Source of the DNA: Pseudomonadota bacterium | GTDB taxonomy: Bacteria; Pseudomonadota; Alphaproteobacteria; Sphingomonadales; Sphingomonadaceae | Direction of reading: 5' to 3' | Length of the DNA stretch: 64,000 nt | NCBI GenBank assembly: GCA_023457895.1 | Contig: JAEXAY010000031.1 | Coordinates: 113,628-177,627 of the forward strand | Shown here: piece after piece, positions 1-9,653 of the stretch | Position numbering within the stretch: the stretch's first letter is position 1 | Layout: each line of letters starts with the position of its first letter | Program-made: the position numbers and the translations under genes | Notes under the pieces: generated by a model | Told to the model about the DNA's origin: nothing | Databases searched by the model: none | Seen by the model: only the letters and a program-made list of their open reading frames with translations

Positions 1-2738
1 GTGTCGCTCGTTGCGGCGGCAGGAGCGTCGGCGGTCGCCTCAGTAGCTTCTTCTGTGACCGTCCCGCCGCCGGTGCCGGTCGCCGGAGTTTCCGTTGCCG
101 GCTCTTCAGCGGCCGGTTCAAACGCGGCGGGTTCTTCGCTAGCGGGCGCCGCCGCCGCTTCCGCTTCCGTTTTGGCCGGTTCGGCCGCTTCCGCCGCTGC
201 GGGGGCAGCTTCCAGCTCAGTGCCTTCGGGCGTTGGCCCGTCATTCGCCGCACTACCGTCCCCACCGCCACGCGCTGGGCGAAAACCGAGCATCGCCAGC
301 AGCTTGTGGAACGCGACCGTGTCAAGCCCGAGCGAGGTTGCCAGCGTCGCATCGAGCGGATAACGCGCGCGGCCCTTCCGATCGGCCTCGGGCACCACCT
401 GTTCGGCGGCAACGCGCTGTTCATGGGCATTGCGTGCGACGCGCTCGATCATGTCGATCCGGAGCAGCAGCGGGCCGAGCGAGCGGAAGCCCGCATCGCG
501 CGCACCATCGCGGATGTCGCGGTCCTCGCTGACAATACGTACCGCGCCCGCTGGCGGCTGCGCGCGCAACGGACGGCCGTGCCATAACGAGAGCAGTGCG
601 AGCCGCCAGCGTGCCGGTTCGGGCTTGAGCATTGCATGGAGGAACAGGTCGAGGCTGCCGACGGCAAGACCGAGCGGCTTGATCCGTGCGCGATCTTCGG
701 GGGTGAGCGCGGCAAGCGACCGGTCGAGGCTGTGGCGCTGGGCGATCCCGCCTTCATCGACGAACGGTGCAAGGAAGCCGCGCAATGTCCCGCTCGCCTG
801 GGCATCGCCCGCAATCTCGTGCGCTTTCACGAGCGGTTCGGCATGTTTGCCGATCTGCGTGTTGAGCCAGGTGGCGAGCCGCACGCGGATCGCTTCCTGC
901 TGCTGGGCATGGGTGACGCCGCGCAGATGCTTGTCGATCTGGACCGTGGGCGCGAGCAGGCTGCCGCCCTTGGCAAGCTCGGCCACTACATCCTCCTGCC
1001 ACAGGATCGCGGGTACACCGCCCGGCTCCGTCCTGAGGCTCAATTCCGCGTCGGGGGCGGCGGCGAGTTTCGCCGCGCGCTCTTGATATTCTTCAGCCAA
1101 ATGCTTCTCCGCAGCTGCGAGTAACAGGCGATGGTCCGATGCGCGCGCCGCCTTGTCCGCGATGAAGCGGAACCCGTGGAGCGTGCCGATCTCCTCACCT
1201 TCGACGAGCACCGCATTATCCGCAGTCACGCTCACCGCCAAGGCCTTATCGCCTTCGCCGAGCGATCGCAGCAGCAAGGAGGTGCGGCGGTCGACGAAGC
1301 GCTGGGTGAGGCGTTCGTGCAGCGCGTCCGAAAGCCGGGTTTCAACCGCACGGGCACGCTCGGCCATGATATCGGCGTTGAGCAGCCAGTCGGGACGGTG
1401 CGCAATGTAGCACCAGGTCCGCACCCCGGCGATCCGCGCCGCCAGCGTTTCGACATCTCCATCGGTACGGTCGAGCCGCGCGAGCTGGTCGGCGAACCAG
1501 CCGCCATCGACATGCCCCGCCATGCCGCCGCCCTTGCCGCCATCGACCGCCTGACCCGAGCGATAGCGCCACAGCCGGTGGATGAGGCGGGCATGGTGGT
1601 CGGCGCCCATCTTGAGGAAATCGGGAACGCCGCACACGTCCCACAGCCGGCGCACCATCGCCGGGCTGGTCGCGGCGCCGCGCACGTCGGCCTCATCGGC
1701 AAGGCGTTTCAGCACGGCGAGATCGATCGCTTCCGGTGCGGCGACGAGTTGGGGGCGGTCAGGCTGGGCCTCGAGATCGGCGAGCAGTGCGTCGACGCTG
1801 TCGAGGCTGGGATCGCCCTTGCGCCAGTAGAGCTGGCTCATGCGGGGGAAACGATGTTCCTCTATCGCCTCGATTTCCTCGGGGGTGAAGGCGAGCGCGG
1901 CCTCGTTGCCGACCGTGCCGAAGGTACCGTCCTGCTGATGCCGTCCGGCACGGCCCGCGATCTGCGCCATCTCGGCGATGGTGAGACGGCGCAGCCGCCG
2001 TCCGTCGAACTTGTTGAGGCTGGCGAAGGCGACATGGTTGACATCGAGATTGAGCCCCATGCCGATTGCATCCGTCGCAACCAGATAATCGACCTCGCCG
2101 GCCTGATACATCGCCACCTGAGCGTTGCGGGTGCGCGGAGAAAGCGCGCCCATCACCACCGCCGCGCCGCCGCGCAGCCGCCGCAACGCTTCGGCGATGG
2201 CATAGACTTCCTCGGCGCTGAACGCGACGATCGCCGAGCGGCGGGGGAGGCGCGACAGCTTCTTGTGCCCGGCGTAGCTCAATGTCGAAAAGCGTGGGCG
2301 GCCGATGATCTCCGCCTCCGGGACGAGGCTGCGCACCAGCCCGCTCATGCTGTCCGATCCCAAAAACATCGTCTCGGCATAGCCGCGTGCCCGCAGCAGC
2401 CGGTCGGTGAAGACATGGCCACGCTCGGGATCCGCGCCGAGCTGGACCTCATCGACCGCGACGAAGGCCGCTTGCTGATCAAGCGGCATCGATTCGACCG
2501 TGGTCAAAAGATATTTCGCTCCGGGCGGCAGGATTTTCTCCTCGCCGGTGATCAGCCCGACCTGTGCCTCACCTTTCAGCGTTACCACCCGGTCGTAGAT
2601 CTCGCGGGCGAGCAGGCGCAGCGGAAAGCCCATGATGCCGCTGGCATGCGCACACAATCGCTCGACTGCGAGATGCGTTTTGCCGGTATTGGTCGGGCCG
2701 AGCACGGCGGTGACCGCGGAACGCGCGAAACTGGTCAT
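1..2738 (-). CDS. SUV3-like DEAD/DExH-box helicase, C-terminus beyond the left edge
   Basis: An open frame of 912 codons runs from the ATG at 2738 to the window edge with no stop. Residues 14-21 read GPTNTGKT (Walker A) and residues 96-99 read DEVQ (motif II). A later QIAGRAGR segment fits superfamily-2 motif VI. The DEVQ sequence and the order of motifs resemble the SUV3 (mitochondrial RNA helicase) family, which alphaproteobacteria carry as a long helicase-related protein of unknown substrate. The visible C-terminal part is rich in Ala, Glu and Pro, suggesting a disordered tail. There is no clear ribosome site before the start. The gene begins 41 bases after the SDR gene on the same strand, so the two may be cotranscribed. 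Family call is firm; RNA versus DNA substrate is not known from the sequence. Confidence 0.85.
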   Translation of the reverse strand, partial: MTSFARSAVTAVLGPTNTGKTHLAVERLCAHASGIMGFPLRLLAREIYDRVVTLKGEAQVGLITGEEKILPPGAKYLLTTVESMPLDQQAAFVAVDEVQLGADPERGHVFTDRLLRARGYAETMFLGSDSMSGLVRSLVPEAEIIGRPRFSTLSYAGHKKLSRLPRRSAIVAFSAEEVYAIAEALRRLRGGAAVVMGALSPRTRNAQVAMYQAGEVDYLVATDAIGMGLNLDVNHVAFASLNKFDGRRLRRLTIAEMAQIAGRAGRHQQDGTFGTVGNEAALAFTPEEIEAIEEHRFPRMSQLYWRKGDPSLDSVDALLADLEAQPDRPQLVAAPEAIDLAVLKRLADEADVRGAATSPAMVRRLWDVCGVPDFLKMGADHHARLIHRLWRYRSGQAVDGGKGGGMAGHVDGGWFADQLARLDRTDGDVETLAARIAGVRTWCYIAHRPDWLLNADIMAERARAVETRLSDALHERLTQRFVDRRTSLLLRSLGEGDKALAVSVTADNAVLVEGEEIGTLHGFRFIADKAARASDHRLLLAAAEKHLAEEYQERAAKLAAAPDAELSLRTEPGGVPAILWQEDVVAELAKGGSLLAPTVQIDKHLRGVTHAQQQEAIRVRLATWLNTQIGKHAEPLVKAHEIAGDAQASGTLRGFLAPFVDEGGIAQRHSLDRSLAALTPEDRARIKPLGLAVGSLDLFLHAMLKPEPARWRLALLSLWHGRPLRAQPPAGAVRIVSEDRDIRDGARDAGFRSLGPLLLRIDMIERVARNAHEQRVAAEQVVPEADRKGRARYPLDATLATSLGLDTVAFHKLLAMLGFRPARGGGDGSAANDGPTPEGTELEAAPAAAEAAEPAKTEAEAAAAPASEEPAAFEPAAEEPATETPATGTGGGTVTEEATEATADAPAAATSD

Positions 2739-2778
2739 GGCGGGTTTACCAAAGCGGGGATCAAGGGGATCAGTTTGA

Positions 2779-3594
2779 TTATCGGACCGCACCCACCTGC
2801 TGCGCATAGCCCCCGGCCATGAACTGCTCGACCATGTCGAACAGCGCATCCGGATTGGCGCGGCGCAGGGTGACGAGCCCCGCTTCCATGTCTCCGGCGA
2901 GCACAAATTCGCGCTGCTTCGCATCGATCGCGGCGAGGATGCGGTCGGCGGCCTCGGCGGTTGACATGCCATTTTCGATAGCATCGTCGGAAAAGCCGCG
3001 CGCCGTGCCGCTGGCATCAAGTGCGTTGACCGACACCTGCGTCTTCACCGATCCGGGGGCGACAACATAGACCTCAAGGCCGAGCGCGGCGACCTCGCTG
3101 CGCAACGCATCGGCATAGCCGACGAGCCCGTGCTTGGCCGCGCTATAGGCGGTGCGCAGCGGCGAGCCGACCAACCCCGCTACGCTCGAGATCATCACGA
3201 TCTGGCCCGAGCCCTGCGCGACCATCACGGGCAGCACCGCCTGGGTGAGCGCGACCGGCGCCTTGAGGTCGACGTCGATGATGCGGTGATACACGCTCAT
3301 GTCGGTTTCGACCGCGAGCGAGCGCTGCGAGATGCCGGCATTGTTGACCAGCACGTCAATGCGTCCGCTGTGCCCCTTCGCCTGTTCCACCAGATGCGGG
3401 ATCGCGTCGAAATCCGTGGCCTCGAACGGCAGCACCAGATGACCGCCCGGGCATTCGGCCGCGACCCTTTCCAGTTCCGCGACGTTGCGCCCCGACAGGA
3501 TCAGCGTCGCGGCGCGCGCCGCCCATCCCCGCGCCAGACCTTCCCCGATGCCCGACGACGCGCCCGTGATCCATACCGTCTGCCTGCCGTTCAT
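2779..3594 (-). CDS. SDR family NAD(P)-dependent oxidoreductase
   Basis: This 271-residue protein is a classical short-chain dehydrogenase/reductase. It shows the cofactor motif TGASSGIG at residues 10-17, NNAG near residue 88, and the catalytic Tyr-Lys pair in YSAAKHG near residue 153, preceded by the conserved Ser in MISSVAG. Length is typical for the classical SDR group. The substrate cannot be told from the sequence; related proteins are annotated as general alcohol/keto oxidoreductases. It lies just upstream of the helicase gene on the same strand. It is divergent from the M23 peptidase gene at 3669, and the 74-base gap presumably holds both promoters. Confidence 0.9.
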   Translation of the reverse strand: MNGRQTVWITGASSGIGEGLARGWAARAATLILSGRNVAELERVAAECPGGHLVLPFEATDFDAIPHLVEQAKGHSGRIDVLVNNAGISQRSLAVETDMSVYHRIIDVDLKAPVALTQAVLPVMVAQGSGQIVMISSVAGLVGSPLRTAYSAAKHGLVGYADALRSEVAALGLEVYVVAPGSVKTQVSVNALDASGTARGFSDDAIENGMSTAEAADRILAAIDAKQREFVLAGDMEAGLVTLRRANPDALFDMVEQFMAGGYAQQVGAVR

Positions 3595-3668
3595 CGCTCA
3601 TTCCTCTGGTTGATGGCGCCCACTTTGGCAGGGCGCGACCGCAATGCAAGCGCGATTGCACTCGGTGT

Positions 3669-5264
3669 ATGGCGATTAAGAGGCTTTTAACGCTACTTGT
3701 TTACAGATGCTCGCCGAACAAGCCCAAGGCGCTGGCCGTGGTGCCTTGTGGAAGCGGGATTGGGCATTTGTATTTCGACCGGCACATAGAGGACCTGAAG
3801 TTTGGCGGCGGCGGCGCGATCGCGCTCGACCGGCGTTTTGGTGCGCGTGGCGTGTCTGCGGTTCCGGATAAGCGGCGGATTGCCCGGCACTGGCGGAGCA
3901 TCCTGACGGACCTGACGCCGGATCTCGCCTGTGATAGAGGCTCCGGGCGCTGGTGGCGCGGGCTTACAACGCTGACGCTGCTGTGTGGTTCGGCACTGGC
4001 GCTCGCGCCGGGCCTCCAGCCGATCGAGAGCATTGCCCCGCCGCCGCTCTCCTCTGGCGACTGGGATGAGGCGCAGGCGCAGATCATCGCCCCGCTCGCG
4101 CTCGGCGCCGATACCGGGAGCCGGATGGGATCGACCGACCGGGTGCGGCCGCTCGCGAATGCGCCTGAACGGCCCGAATTGATGCTGACCGCGACTCTGG
4201 CGCAGGGCGACAGCCTTGTCCGGCTATTGTCGCGTTCGGGCGTTGGCGCGGAGGATGCGCGCGGGGCGATGAATGCGATCGCCACGGCCGTCGCACCGGC
4301 CGATATCCGGCCGGGCACGCGCATCGCGATCCGTCTCGGCAAGCGTGGCGAAATCGGAGGCGCGCGGCCGCTCGAACAGATGAGCTTTCGCGCCCGCTTC
4401 GATCTCAAGCTTGAACTGGTGCGCGTCGATGGCACGCTCAAACTCAGGCCACTGCCGGTCGCGGTCGATTCGACGCCGCTCCGCATTCGCGGCACAATCG
4501 GAGACATGGGCCTCTATCGCGCGGCCCGCGCTGCCGGTGCACCCGCGGCCGCGGTGCAGGATTATCTGCGCGTGATCGCCAGTGAGAGCGACATTGGCGC
4601 CGATTATTTTCCGTCTGACCAGTTCGATCTTATCATCGACTATCGCCGCGCCGTGACGGGCGAAGTCGCGATAGGTGATCTCCTCTATGCCGGGCTTCAG
4701 CGCAACGGCCGCGCCGGCCTCCAGATCATGCGCTGGAAGAAGGACGGGCAGACGATATGGTACGACGCCGCGGGCGCAGGCAAGTCGCAGAGCGGGCTGG
4801 CAGTGCCTGTTCAAGGCGCGCGGGTCAGTTCCAACTACGGCTGGCGCATGCACCCGATCCTGCGCTTCCTGAAACTCCACACCGGCACCGACTATGCCGC
4901 GCCGAGCGGGACACCGGTGCACGCAGTTGCCGACGGTACGATCAGCTATGCGGCGCGCAAAGGCGGTTACGGCAATTTCATCCAGCTGGATATCGGCGGC
5001 GGCCTCGCCTCGGGTTACGGGCATCTCAGCGCTTTTGCGGTGACGCCCGGGCAGCGCGTCTCGCGCGGACAGGTGATCGGCTATGTCGGATCGACCGGCA
5101 TGTCGACCGGGCCGCACCTTCATTATGAAATGTACCGCAACGGTGCGCGCATCGACCCGCGCTCGGTCAATTATGTCCAGAGCGCCGAACTCGAAGGCCG
5201 CGACCTTGCCGCGTTCCGCGCGCGGCTGGCGGAACTGATGGCCGTCCCGGGCGGCGGACGGTGA
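3669..5264 (+). CDS. M23 family metallopeptidase (LytM-like), membrane-anchored
   Basis: The C-terminal domain has the zinc-binding pattern of M23/LytM endopeptidases: HTGTDYAAP, then YGHLS and GPHLHYEM. A hydrophobic segment at about residues 98-115 (GLTTLTLLCGSALALAPGL) is probably a signal anchor that exports the rest to the periplasm, where such enzymes cut or regulate peptidoglycan crosslinks. The region between anchor and peptidase domain matches the usual SLT/LysM-like spacer of sphingomonad members. The start at 3669 has no convincing ribosome site, so the true start could lie somewhat downstream. All catalytic positions needed for activity appear present. Confidence 0.85.
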   Translation: MAIKRLLTLLVYRCSPNKPKALAVVPCGSGIGHLYFDRHIEDLKFGGGGAIALDRRFGARGVSAVPDKRRIARHWRSILTDLTPDLACDRGSGRWWRGLTTLTLLCGSALALAPGLQPIESIAPPPLSSGDWDEAQAQIIAPLALGADTGSRMGSTDRVRPLANAPERPELMLTATLAQGDSLVRLLSRSGVGAEDARGAMNAIATAVAPADIRPGTRIAIRLGKRGEIGGARPLEQMSFRARFDLKLELVRVDGTLKLRPLPVAVDSTPLRIRGTIGDMGLYRAARAAGAPAAAVQDYLRVIASESDIGADYFPSDQFDLIIDYRRAVTGEVAIGDLLYAGLQRNGRAGLQIMRWKKDGQTIWYDAAGAGKSQSGLAVPVQGARVSSNYGWRMHPILRFLKLHTGTDYAAPSGTPVHAVADGTISYAARKGGYGNFIQLDIGGGLASGYGHLSAFAVTPGQRVSRGQVIGYVGSTGMSTGPHLHYEMYRNGARIDPRSVNYVQSAELEGRDLAAFRARLAELMAVPGGGR

Positions 5265-5357
5265 GATGGGGAGGGGCGGACAGCAAACGCCGAAGACGCG
5301 GGTTTCATTAACCTTCACGCTTTCCCTTTGGTCAACTGGCCGTTAAACCCGCGCGCC

Positions 5358-6371
5358 ATGACCAAGCCGAACCTTTCTCCCGCCGCCTATCCCGCCACCC
5401 GTCTGCGCCGGACACGTGCGCATGCCTGGAGCCGGGCGATGGTGCGGGAAAATCTGGTGACGCCCGCTGACCTCATATGGCCGTTGTTCATTACCAGCGG
5501 GCAGGGCGTCGAAGAGCCAATCGCCTCGCTCCCCGGCGTGTCACGCTGGTCGGTTGACGGCATCGTTGCGCGCGCGAAGGAAGCGGTTGCGCTCGGTATT
5601 CCCTGCCTTGCACTATTTCCCAACACCGAGCTTCATCTGCGCAGCGATGATGGCGCGGAGGCGCTCAACCCCGACAATCTGATGTGCCGCGCAATCCGGG
5701 CAATCAAGGACGCGTGCGGCAATGATATCGGTATTCTCACCGATGTCGCGCTCGACCCCTATACCAGCCACGGCCAGGACGGACTGATCGACGAGGATGG
5801 TTATGTCCTCAACGATGAGACGGTGGCGGTGCTGGTCGATCAGGCGGTCAATCAGGCCGAAGCGGGCGCGGACATCATCGCACCTTCGGACATGATGGAC
5901 GGCCGCATCGGCATCATCCGCCGCGCACTCGAAATGGGCGAGCACCGCAATGTCCAGATCATGGCCTATGCCGCCAAATATGCGAGCGCCTTCTATGGCC
6001 CGTTTCGCGATGCGGTGGGTTCGCGCGGGCTGCTGAAGGGCGACAAGAAGGCCTATCAGATGGACCCCGCCAACAGCGACGAGGCCTTGCGTGAGGTCGC
6101 CATGGATATAGCCGAAGGCGCCGACAGCGTGATGGTCAAGCCGGGCCTTCCCTATCTCGACATCATCGCGCGTGTACGCGACCATTTCGCGGTGCCGGTC
6201 TTCGCCTATCAGGTATCAGGCGAATATGCGATGATCGAGGCCGCGGTTGCGGCGGGCGCGGGCGAGCGCGATGCGCTGGTCATGGAAACACTGACCAGCT
6301 TCAAGCGTGCAGGCTGTTCGGGGGTGTTGACCTATCACGCTCCGCTGGCGGCGCGACTGCTGAACGGGTGA
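5358..6371 (+). CDS. hemB: Delta-aminolevulinic acid dehydratase (porphobilinogen synthase)
   Basis: The enzyme condenses two 5-aminolevulinate molecules to porphobilinogen in tetrapyrrole synthesis. The ATG at 5358 gives 337 residues, the usual length, and starts with the family's typical N-terminus (MTKPNLSPAAYPATRLRR); an upstream start at 5328 is also open but less likely. The active-site lysine regions AYAAKYASAFYGPFRDA and VMVKPGLPYLDII are intact. The metal loop reads LDPYTSHGQDG, without the three cysteines of the zinc-type enzymes, so this belongs to the magnesium-dependent group common in alphaproteobacteria and pseudomonads. Confidence 0.96.
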   Translation: MTKPNLSPAAYPATRLRRTRAHAWSRAMVRENLVTPADLIWPLFITSGQGVEEPIASLPGVSRWSVDGIVARAKEAVALGIPCLALFPNTELHLRSDDGAEALNPDNLMCRAIRAIKDACGNDIGILTDVALDPYTSHGQDGLIDEDGYVLNDETVAVLVDQAVNQAEAGADIIAPSDMMDGRIGIIRRALEMGEHRNVQIMAYAAKYASAFYGPFRDAVGSRGLLKGDKKAYQMDPANSDEALREVAMDIAEGADSVMVKPGLPYLDIIARVRDHFAVPVFAYQVSGEYAMIEAAVAAGAGERDALVMETLTSFKRAGCSGVLTYHAPLAARLLNG

Positions 6372-6414
6372 GACTGAGGACGCAGACACCGCGTTCCAAT
6401 AAAGAAAGTTTACC

Positions 6415-8694
6415 GTGAACGACACTGTTATACCCCGGTCAGAGACGCAGCCCGAGCCTGAATCCTATAACGCCTCGCGCCGCTGGCTGTTCACGCTGAC
6501 GATCCTCACTGGCAGTTTCCTGCTCTTCTTGGTCCAGCCCCTGGTCGCGCGCATGGCGATGCCGCGCCTCGGCGGTGCACCCGCGGTTTGGAACAGCGCG
6601 CAACTCGTTTATCAGGCCTTGCTGCTCGGTGGCTATGCCTATGCCCACTGGCTGTCGCAGCGCCTGCCGCGCCAGCAGGCGATGATCCATATCGGCCTGT
6701 TTCTGGTCGCTGCCTTGTGGCTGCCGGTCGGCCTTATCGCGGGCAACCCGCCCGCCAATTCCAGTGTCGTGCTGTTCGTCCCCTGGCTGCTCGCCGCCTC
6801 GATCGGGCCGCTGTTTCTCGCGGTTGCGGCGCAAGCGCCGCTGATGCAGCGATGGTTCCATTTCCATGCGCCCCATGCCGATCCCTATCCGCTCTACGCC
6901 GCGTCCAATTTCGGCAGCTTTGCAGGATTGCTGGCCTATCCGCTGGTGGTCGAGCCCTTGCTTGGCAGCAGCGCGCAAAGCTGGCTGTGGAGCGGCATTT
7001 ACGGGTTGCTGTTCCTGCTGATGGCGGCCTGCGCCTATACCATTTATCGTGATCGCAGCGCGGTGGTGGCCGAAGACGTGACGGCTGCCGCAGCGATGGA
7101 CGAAGCGCCGCCAACCCTTGTCCGCAAGCTCAAGTGGATCGCGCTCGCTGCGGTGCCTTCCGGGCTGATGCTGTCGACCACGACGCATCTCACCACAGAC
7201 ATGATGGCGGTCCCCTTATTGTGGGTGATTCCGCTCGGCATCTATCTGCTTAGCTTTTCCGTCGCTTTTGCCGAGAGGAGGGGCTTGGCCCGGCTGATCC
7301 TGTTCCTGAGCCCCTTTCTCATCATGACGCTGGGGGGAACTGCTTTGGTGTCAGCAACCCGCAGCCCCGTGTTGCTGATGGCAGCGAGTCTGGTTCTGCT
7401 GTTCATAGTGGCCGTCGCGCTTCACACGATGATGTATGAAGACCGCCCGAGTCCCAAATATCTCACCCAATTCTATCTGCTGATGTCGGTCGGCGGCGTG
7501 ATCGGTGGTATCTTCTGCGCGCTGCTCGCCCCGGTACTGTTCAACTGGGTCTATGAGCACCCGCTGCTCATACTCGCTGCCGGCGCGCTGGTGCCGCAAC
7601 AGGCACTCATTCCGGTAATCCATCGTCTCGGGCTGCCGCTCCGGATCGCGCATCTTGTCCAATGGGTCATCGCAGGTGCGATTCTTGGCGGCGCTATCCG
7701 TTATCTCTACCATAATGGTAGTCCGCCAGACACACAGTTCGGGATTGCAGTGGTGGTTCTGCTGGTGATTGGCATCTGGATGACCGGCAACCGCATTGCC
7801 TTTCTTATCATGCTGCTCGCAACCATGGCGGTCGCGGACGGCTGGAACAAAGTGCAACCGCGCCTTGAGGGTTTACGCACCCGCAGCTATTTTGGTGTCT
7901 ATACGGTTTATCCGGACCATGGCGACAAACTCCAGAAACTGGTCAACGGCACGACGCTACATGGTTTGCAGCATCTCGATCCGGCGCGTGCTACCGAACC
8001 GACCAGCTATTACGGGACGAGTTCGGGTGTAGGCATCGTGCTGTCGCGTGCGCCGCGCGTTTATCCCAACGCCAGGGTTGGCATTGTCGGGCTGGGAGCA
8101 GGCACGCTAGCCTGTTACAGACAGGCGGACCAGGACTGGCATCTCTACGAGATCGACCCGGTGATGGTTGACATTGCGAAGGACCCCAAGAATTTCTCAT
8201 TTTTGTCGCGCTGTGCGCCGGACGCCAAGATTCACGTCGGCGACGCTCGCCTTACGCTGGCGGACCAACCCGCCCAGTCGCTCGACGTACTGGTGATCGA
8301 TGCCTTCTCCTCCGATGCGATCCCGATGCACCTCCTGACACGGGAGGCCTTTCAGGTCTATCGCCGCGTCCTGAGCCCCAAGGGTGTACTTGTGGTGCAT
8401 ATTTCAAACCGCTATTTCGATCTTGAGCCGGTGCTTGAAGCCGAAGCGCGCAAGGACGGGTGGGCTACGGCGGCCCGCTGGGATTCCCCGGATCCTGGCG
8501 ACGCGGCGCTGACGGCATCAACCTGGGTTGCGATGGCTGCGGATGAAACGCTGCTCGACAATGCAACCGGCTATGCGGCGGGCCAGCCCTACGAATGGTC
8601 TGCCTTGCGCGACGACAAGCCCTTCCGCGGCTGGACCGATGACTATGGTTCGGTCTTGCCGCTGGTCAAATTTTGGAAGAAGGAGGGCGAATGA
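6415..8694 (+). CDS. Fused MFS-like membrane protein / spermidine-synthase-like methyltransferase fold
   Basis: A 759-residue protein starts at a GTG (6415) preceded by AAAGAAAG. About twelve hydrophobic segments fill the first 470 residues. A spermidine-synthase-like Rossmann domain follows, with VGIVGLGAGTLACY (cofactor loop), YEIDP, and VLVIDAFSSDAIPMHLLT. Such fused proteins are widespread in proteobacteria. They resemble polyamine synthases, but their substrates are unproven and aminopropyltransferase activity should not be assumed. The last codon overlaps the start of the carbonic-anhydrase-like gene (ATGA), so the two are translationally coupled. Confidence 0.85.
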   Translation: MNDTVIPRSETQPEPESYNASRRWLFTLTILTGSFLLFLVQPLVARMAMPRLGGAPAVWNSAQLVYQALLLGGYAYAHWLSQRLPRQQAMIHIGLFLVAALWLPVGLIAGNPPANSSVVLFVPWLLAASIGPLFLAVAAQAPLMQRWFHFHAPHADPYPLYAASNFGSFAGLLAYPLVVEPLLGSSAQSWLWSGIYGLLFLLMAACAYTIYRDRSAVVAEDVTAAAAMDEAPPTLVRKLKWIALAAVPSGLMLSTTTHLTTDMMAVPLLWVIPLGIYLLSFSVAFAERRGLARLILFLSPFLIMTLGGTALVSATRSPVLLMAASLVLLFIVAVALHTMMYEDRPSPKYLTQFYLLMSVGGVIGGIFCALLAPVLFNWVYEHPLLILAAGALVPQQALIPVIHRLGLPLRIAHLVQWVIAGAILGGAIRYLYHNGSPPDTQFGIAVVVLLVIGIWMTGNRIAFLIMLLATMAVADGWNKVQPRLEGLRTRSYFGVYTVYPDHGDKLQKLVNGTTLHGLQHLDPARATEPTSYYGTSSGVGIVLSRAPRVYPNARVGIVGLGAGTLACYRQADQDWHLYEIDPVMVDIAKDPKNFSFLSRCAPDAKIHVGDARLTLADQPAQSLDVLVIDAFSSDAIPMHLLTREAFQVYRRVLSPKGVLVVHISNRYFDLEPVLEAEARKDGWATAARWDSPDPGDAALTASTWVAMAADETLLDNATGYAAGQPYEWSALRDDKPFRGWTDDYGSVLPLVKFWKKEGE

Positions 8695-9254
8695 CCGATT
8701 CTCATCCCGGCGTCACGCTGATCTCCATCCACGGCAAGACGCCGCAAATCCATGACAGCGCATTCATCGCGCCGGGCTGTTGCATCATCGGCGATGTCAC
8801 CATCGGCGCCGACGTCAGCATCTGGTATAACTGTACGCTCCGCGCCGACGTCAACCGCATCGTGATTGGCGCGCGTACCAATATCCAGGACAATAGCGTG
8901 ATCCATTGCGACAGCCCGATGCCCGGCGCGCCCGACGGTTATCCAGCGATCATCGGTGAGGATGTGCTGGTCGGCCATCATGCCGTTGTACATGGCTGTA
9001 TCCTCGAGGACCGCGCCTTTGTCGGCATGAGCGCGACCGTGATGAATGGCGCGCGGATTGAAACCGATGGCATGCTTGCGGCGGGCGCGATGCTGACGCC
9101 GGGCAAGACGCTGCTCGGTCGCCAGCTCTGGTCAGGCGTTCCGGCGCGCTATGTCCGCGATCTCACCGATGAGGCGCTCGCCGAAATGCAGACCGGGGTT
9201 GCCCATTATGTCGAAAATGGCCGTGCCCACAAACAGGCCATCACGCAGGGCTGA
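8691..9254 (+). CDS. Gamma-carbonic-anhydrase-family protein (left-handed beta-helix)
   Basis: The protein of 187 residues consists mainly of hexapeptide repeats (for example IGDVTIGADVSIWYNCTLRA) that form a left-handed beta-helix trimer. The metal-binding histidines of the gamma-class carbonic anhydrase family are visible in VIHCD and VGHHAVVHGC. Many bacterial relatives (YrdA/PaaY type) bind zinc without proven CO2 hydration. The start at ATG 8691 is chosen because AGGAGGG lies 4 bases before it and the ATGA overlaps the stop of the preceding gene. Confidence 0.9.
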   Translation: MTDSHPGVTLISIHGKTPQIHDSAFIAPGCCIIGDVTIGADVSIWYNCTLRADVNRIVIGARTNIQDNSVIHCDSPMPGAPDGYPAIIGEDVLVGHHAVVHGCILEDRAFVGMSATVMNGARIETDGMLAAGAMLTPGKTLLGRQLWSGVPARYVRDLTDEALAEMQTGVAHYVENGRAHKQAITQG

Positions 9255-9278
9255 TTACGTTTCAATGGCGCAATACGG

Positions 9279-9653
9279 ATGATTGCGCGCTTCCGGCAAT
9301 GGGCGTGGGCGATCAAACGCGACGTCGTGGCGCTATGGCTGGCGGCGCGCGATCCCCGGGTGCCCTGGTATGTCAAGGCGGTGGCGGCCATTGTTGCCGC
9401 CTATGCATTGTCACCACTTGACCTCATCCCTGATTTCATTCCCGTGCTGGGCTATCTCGATGACCTACTGCTGGTCCCGCTGGGGATTATCGTGGCGGTG
9501 CGGCTTATCCCACCGCCGGTCATGGCCGATTTGCGCGAACAGGCCGCCGCCCGTGATAAACCATCGTCGACCGCCGGGATGATCGCGATCCTCATGATCT
9601 GGATCGCGGCGGGGAGCCTCGCCGGCTGGCTCCTCTGGGCGCGTTACCGCTAG
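9279..9653 (+). CDS. YkvA-like DUF1232 membrane protein
   Basis: This 124-residue protein has the DUF1232/YkvA hallmark SPLDLIPDFIPVLGYLDD, preceded by a hydrophobic segment (VKAVAAIVAAYAL) and followed by a second one and a C-terminal transmembrane helix (IAILMIWIAAGSLAGWLLW). Function is not known for the family. It follows the gamma-carbonic-anhydrase-like gene by 24 bases. Its stop overlaps the stop of the convergent tadA gene. Confidence 0.85.
   Translation: MIARFRQWAWAIKRDVVALWLAARDPRVPWYVKAVAAIVAAYALSPLDLIPDFIPVLGYLDDLLLVPLGIIVAVRLIPPPVMADLREQAAARDKPSSTAGMIAILMIWIAAGSLAGWLLWARYR

Noticed and set aside
1131..2822. Long plus-strand open frame of 563 codons opposite the helicase
   Set aside because: It is antisense to a frame with full helicase motifs and has a biased composition typical of the reverse of GC-rich coding DNA; no motif supports it.
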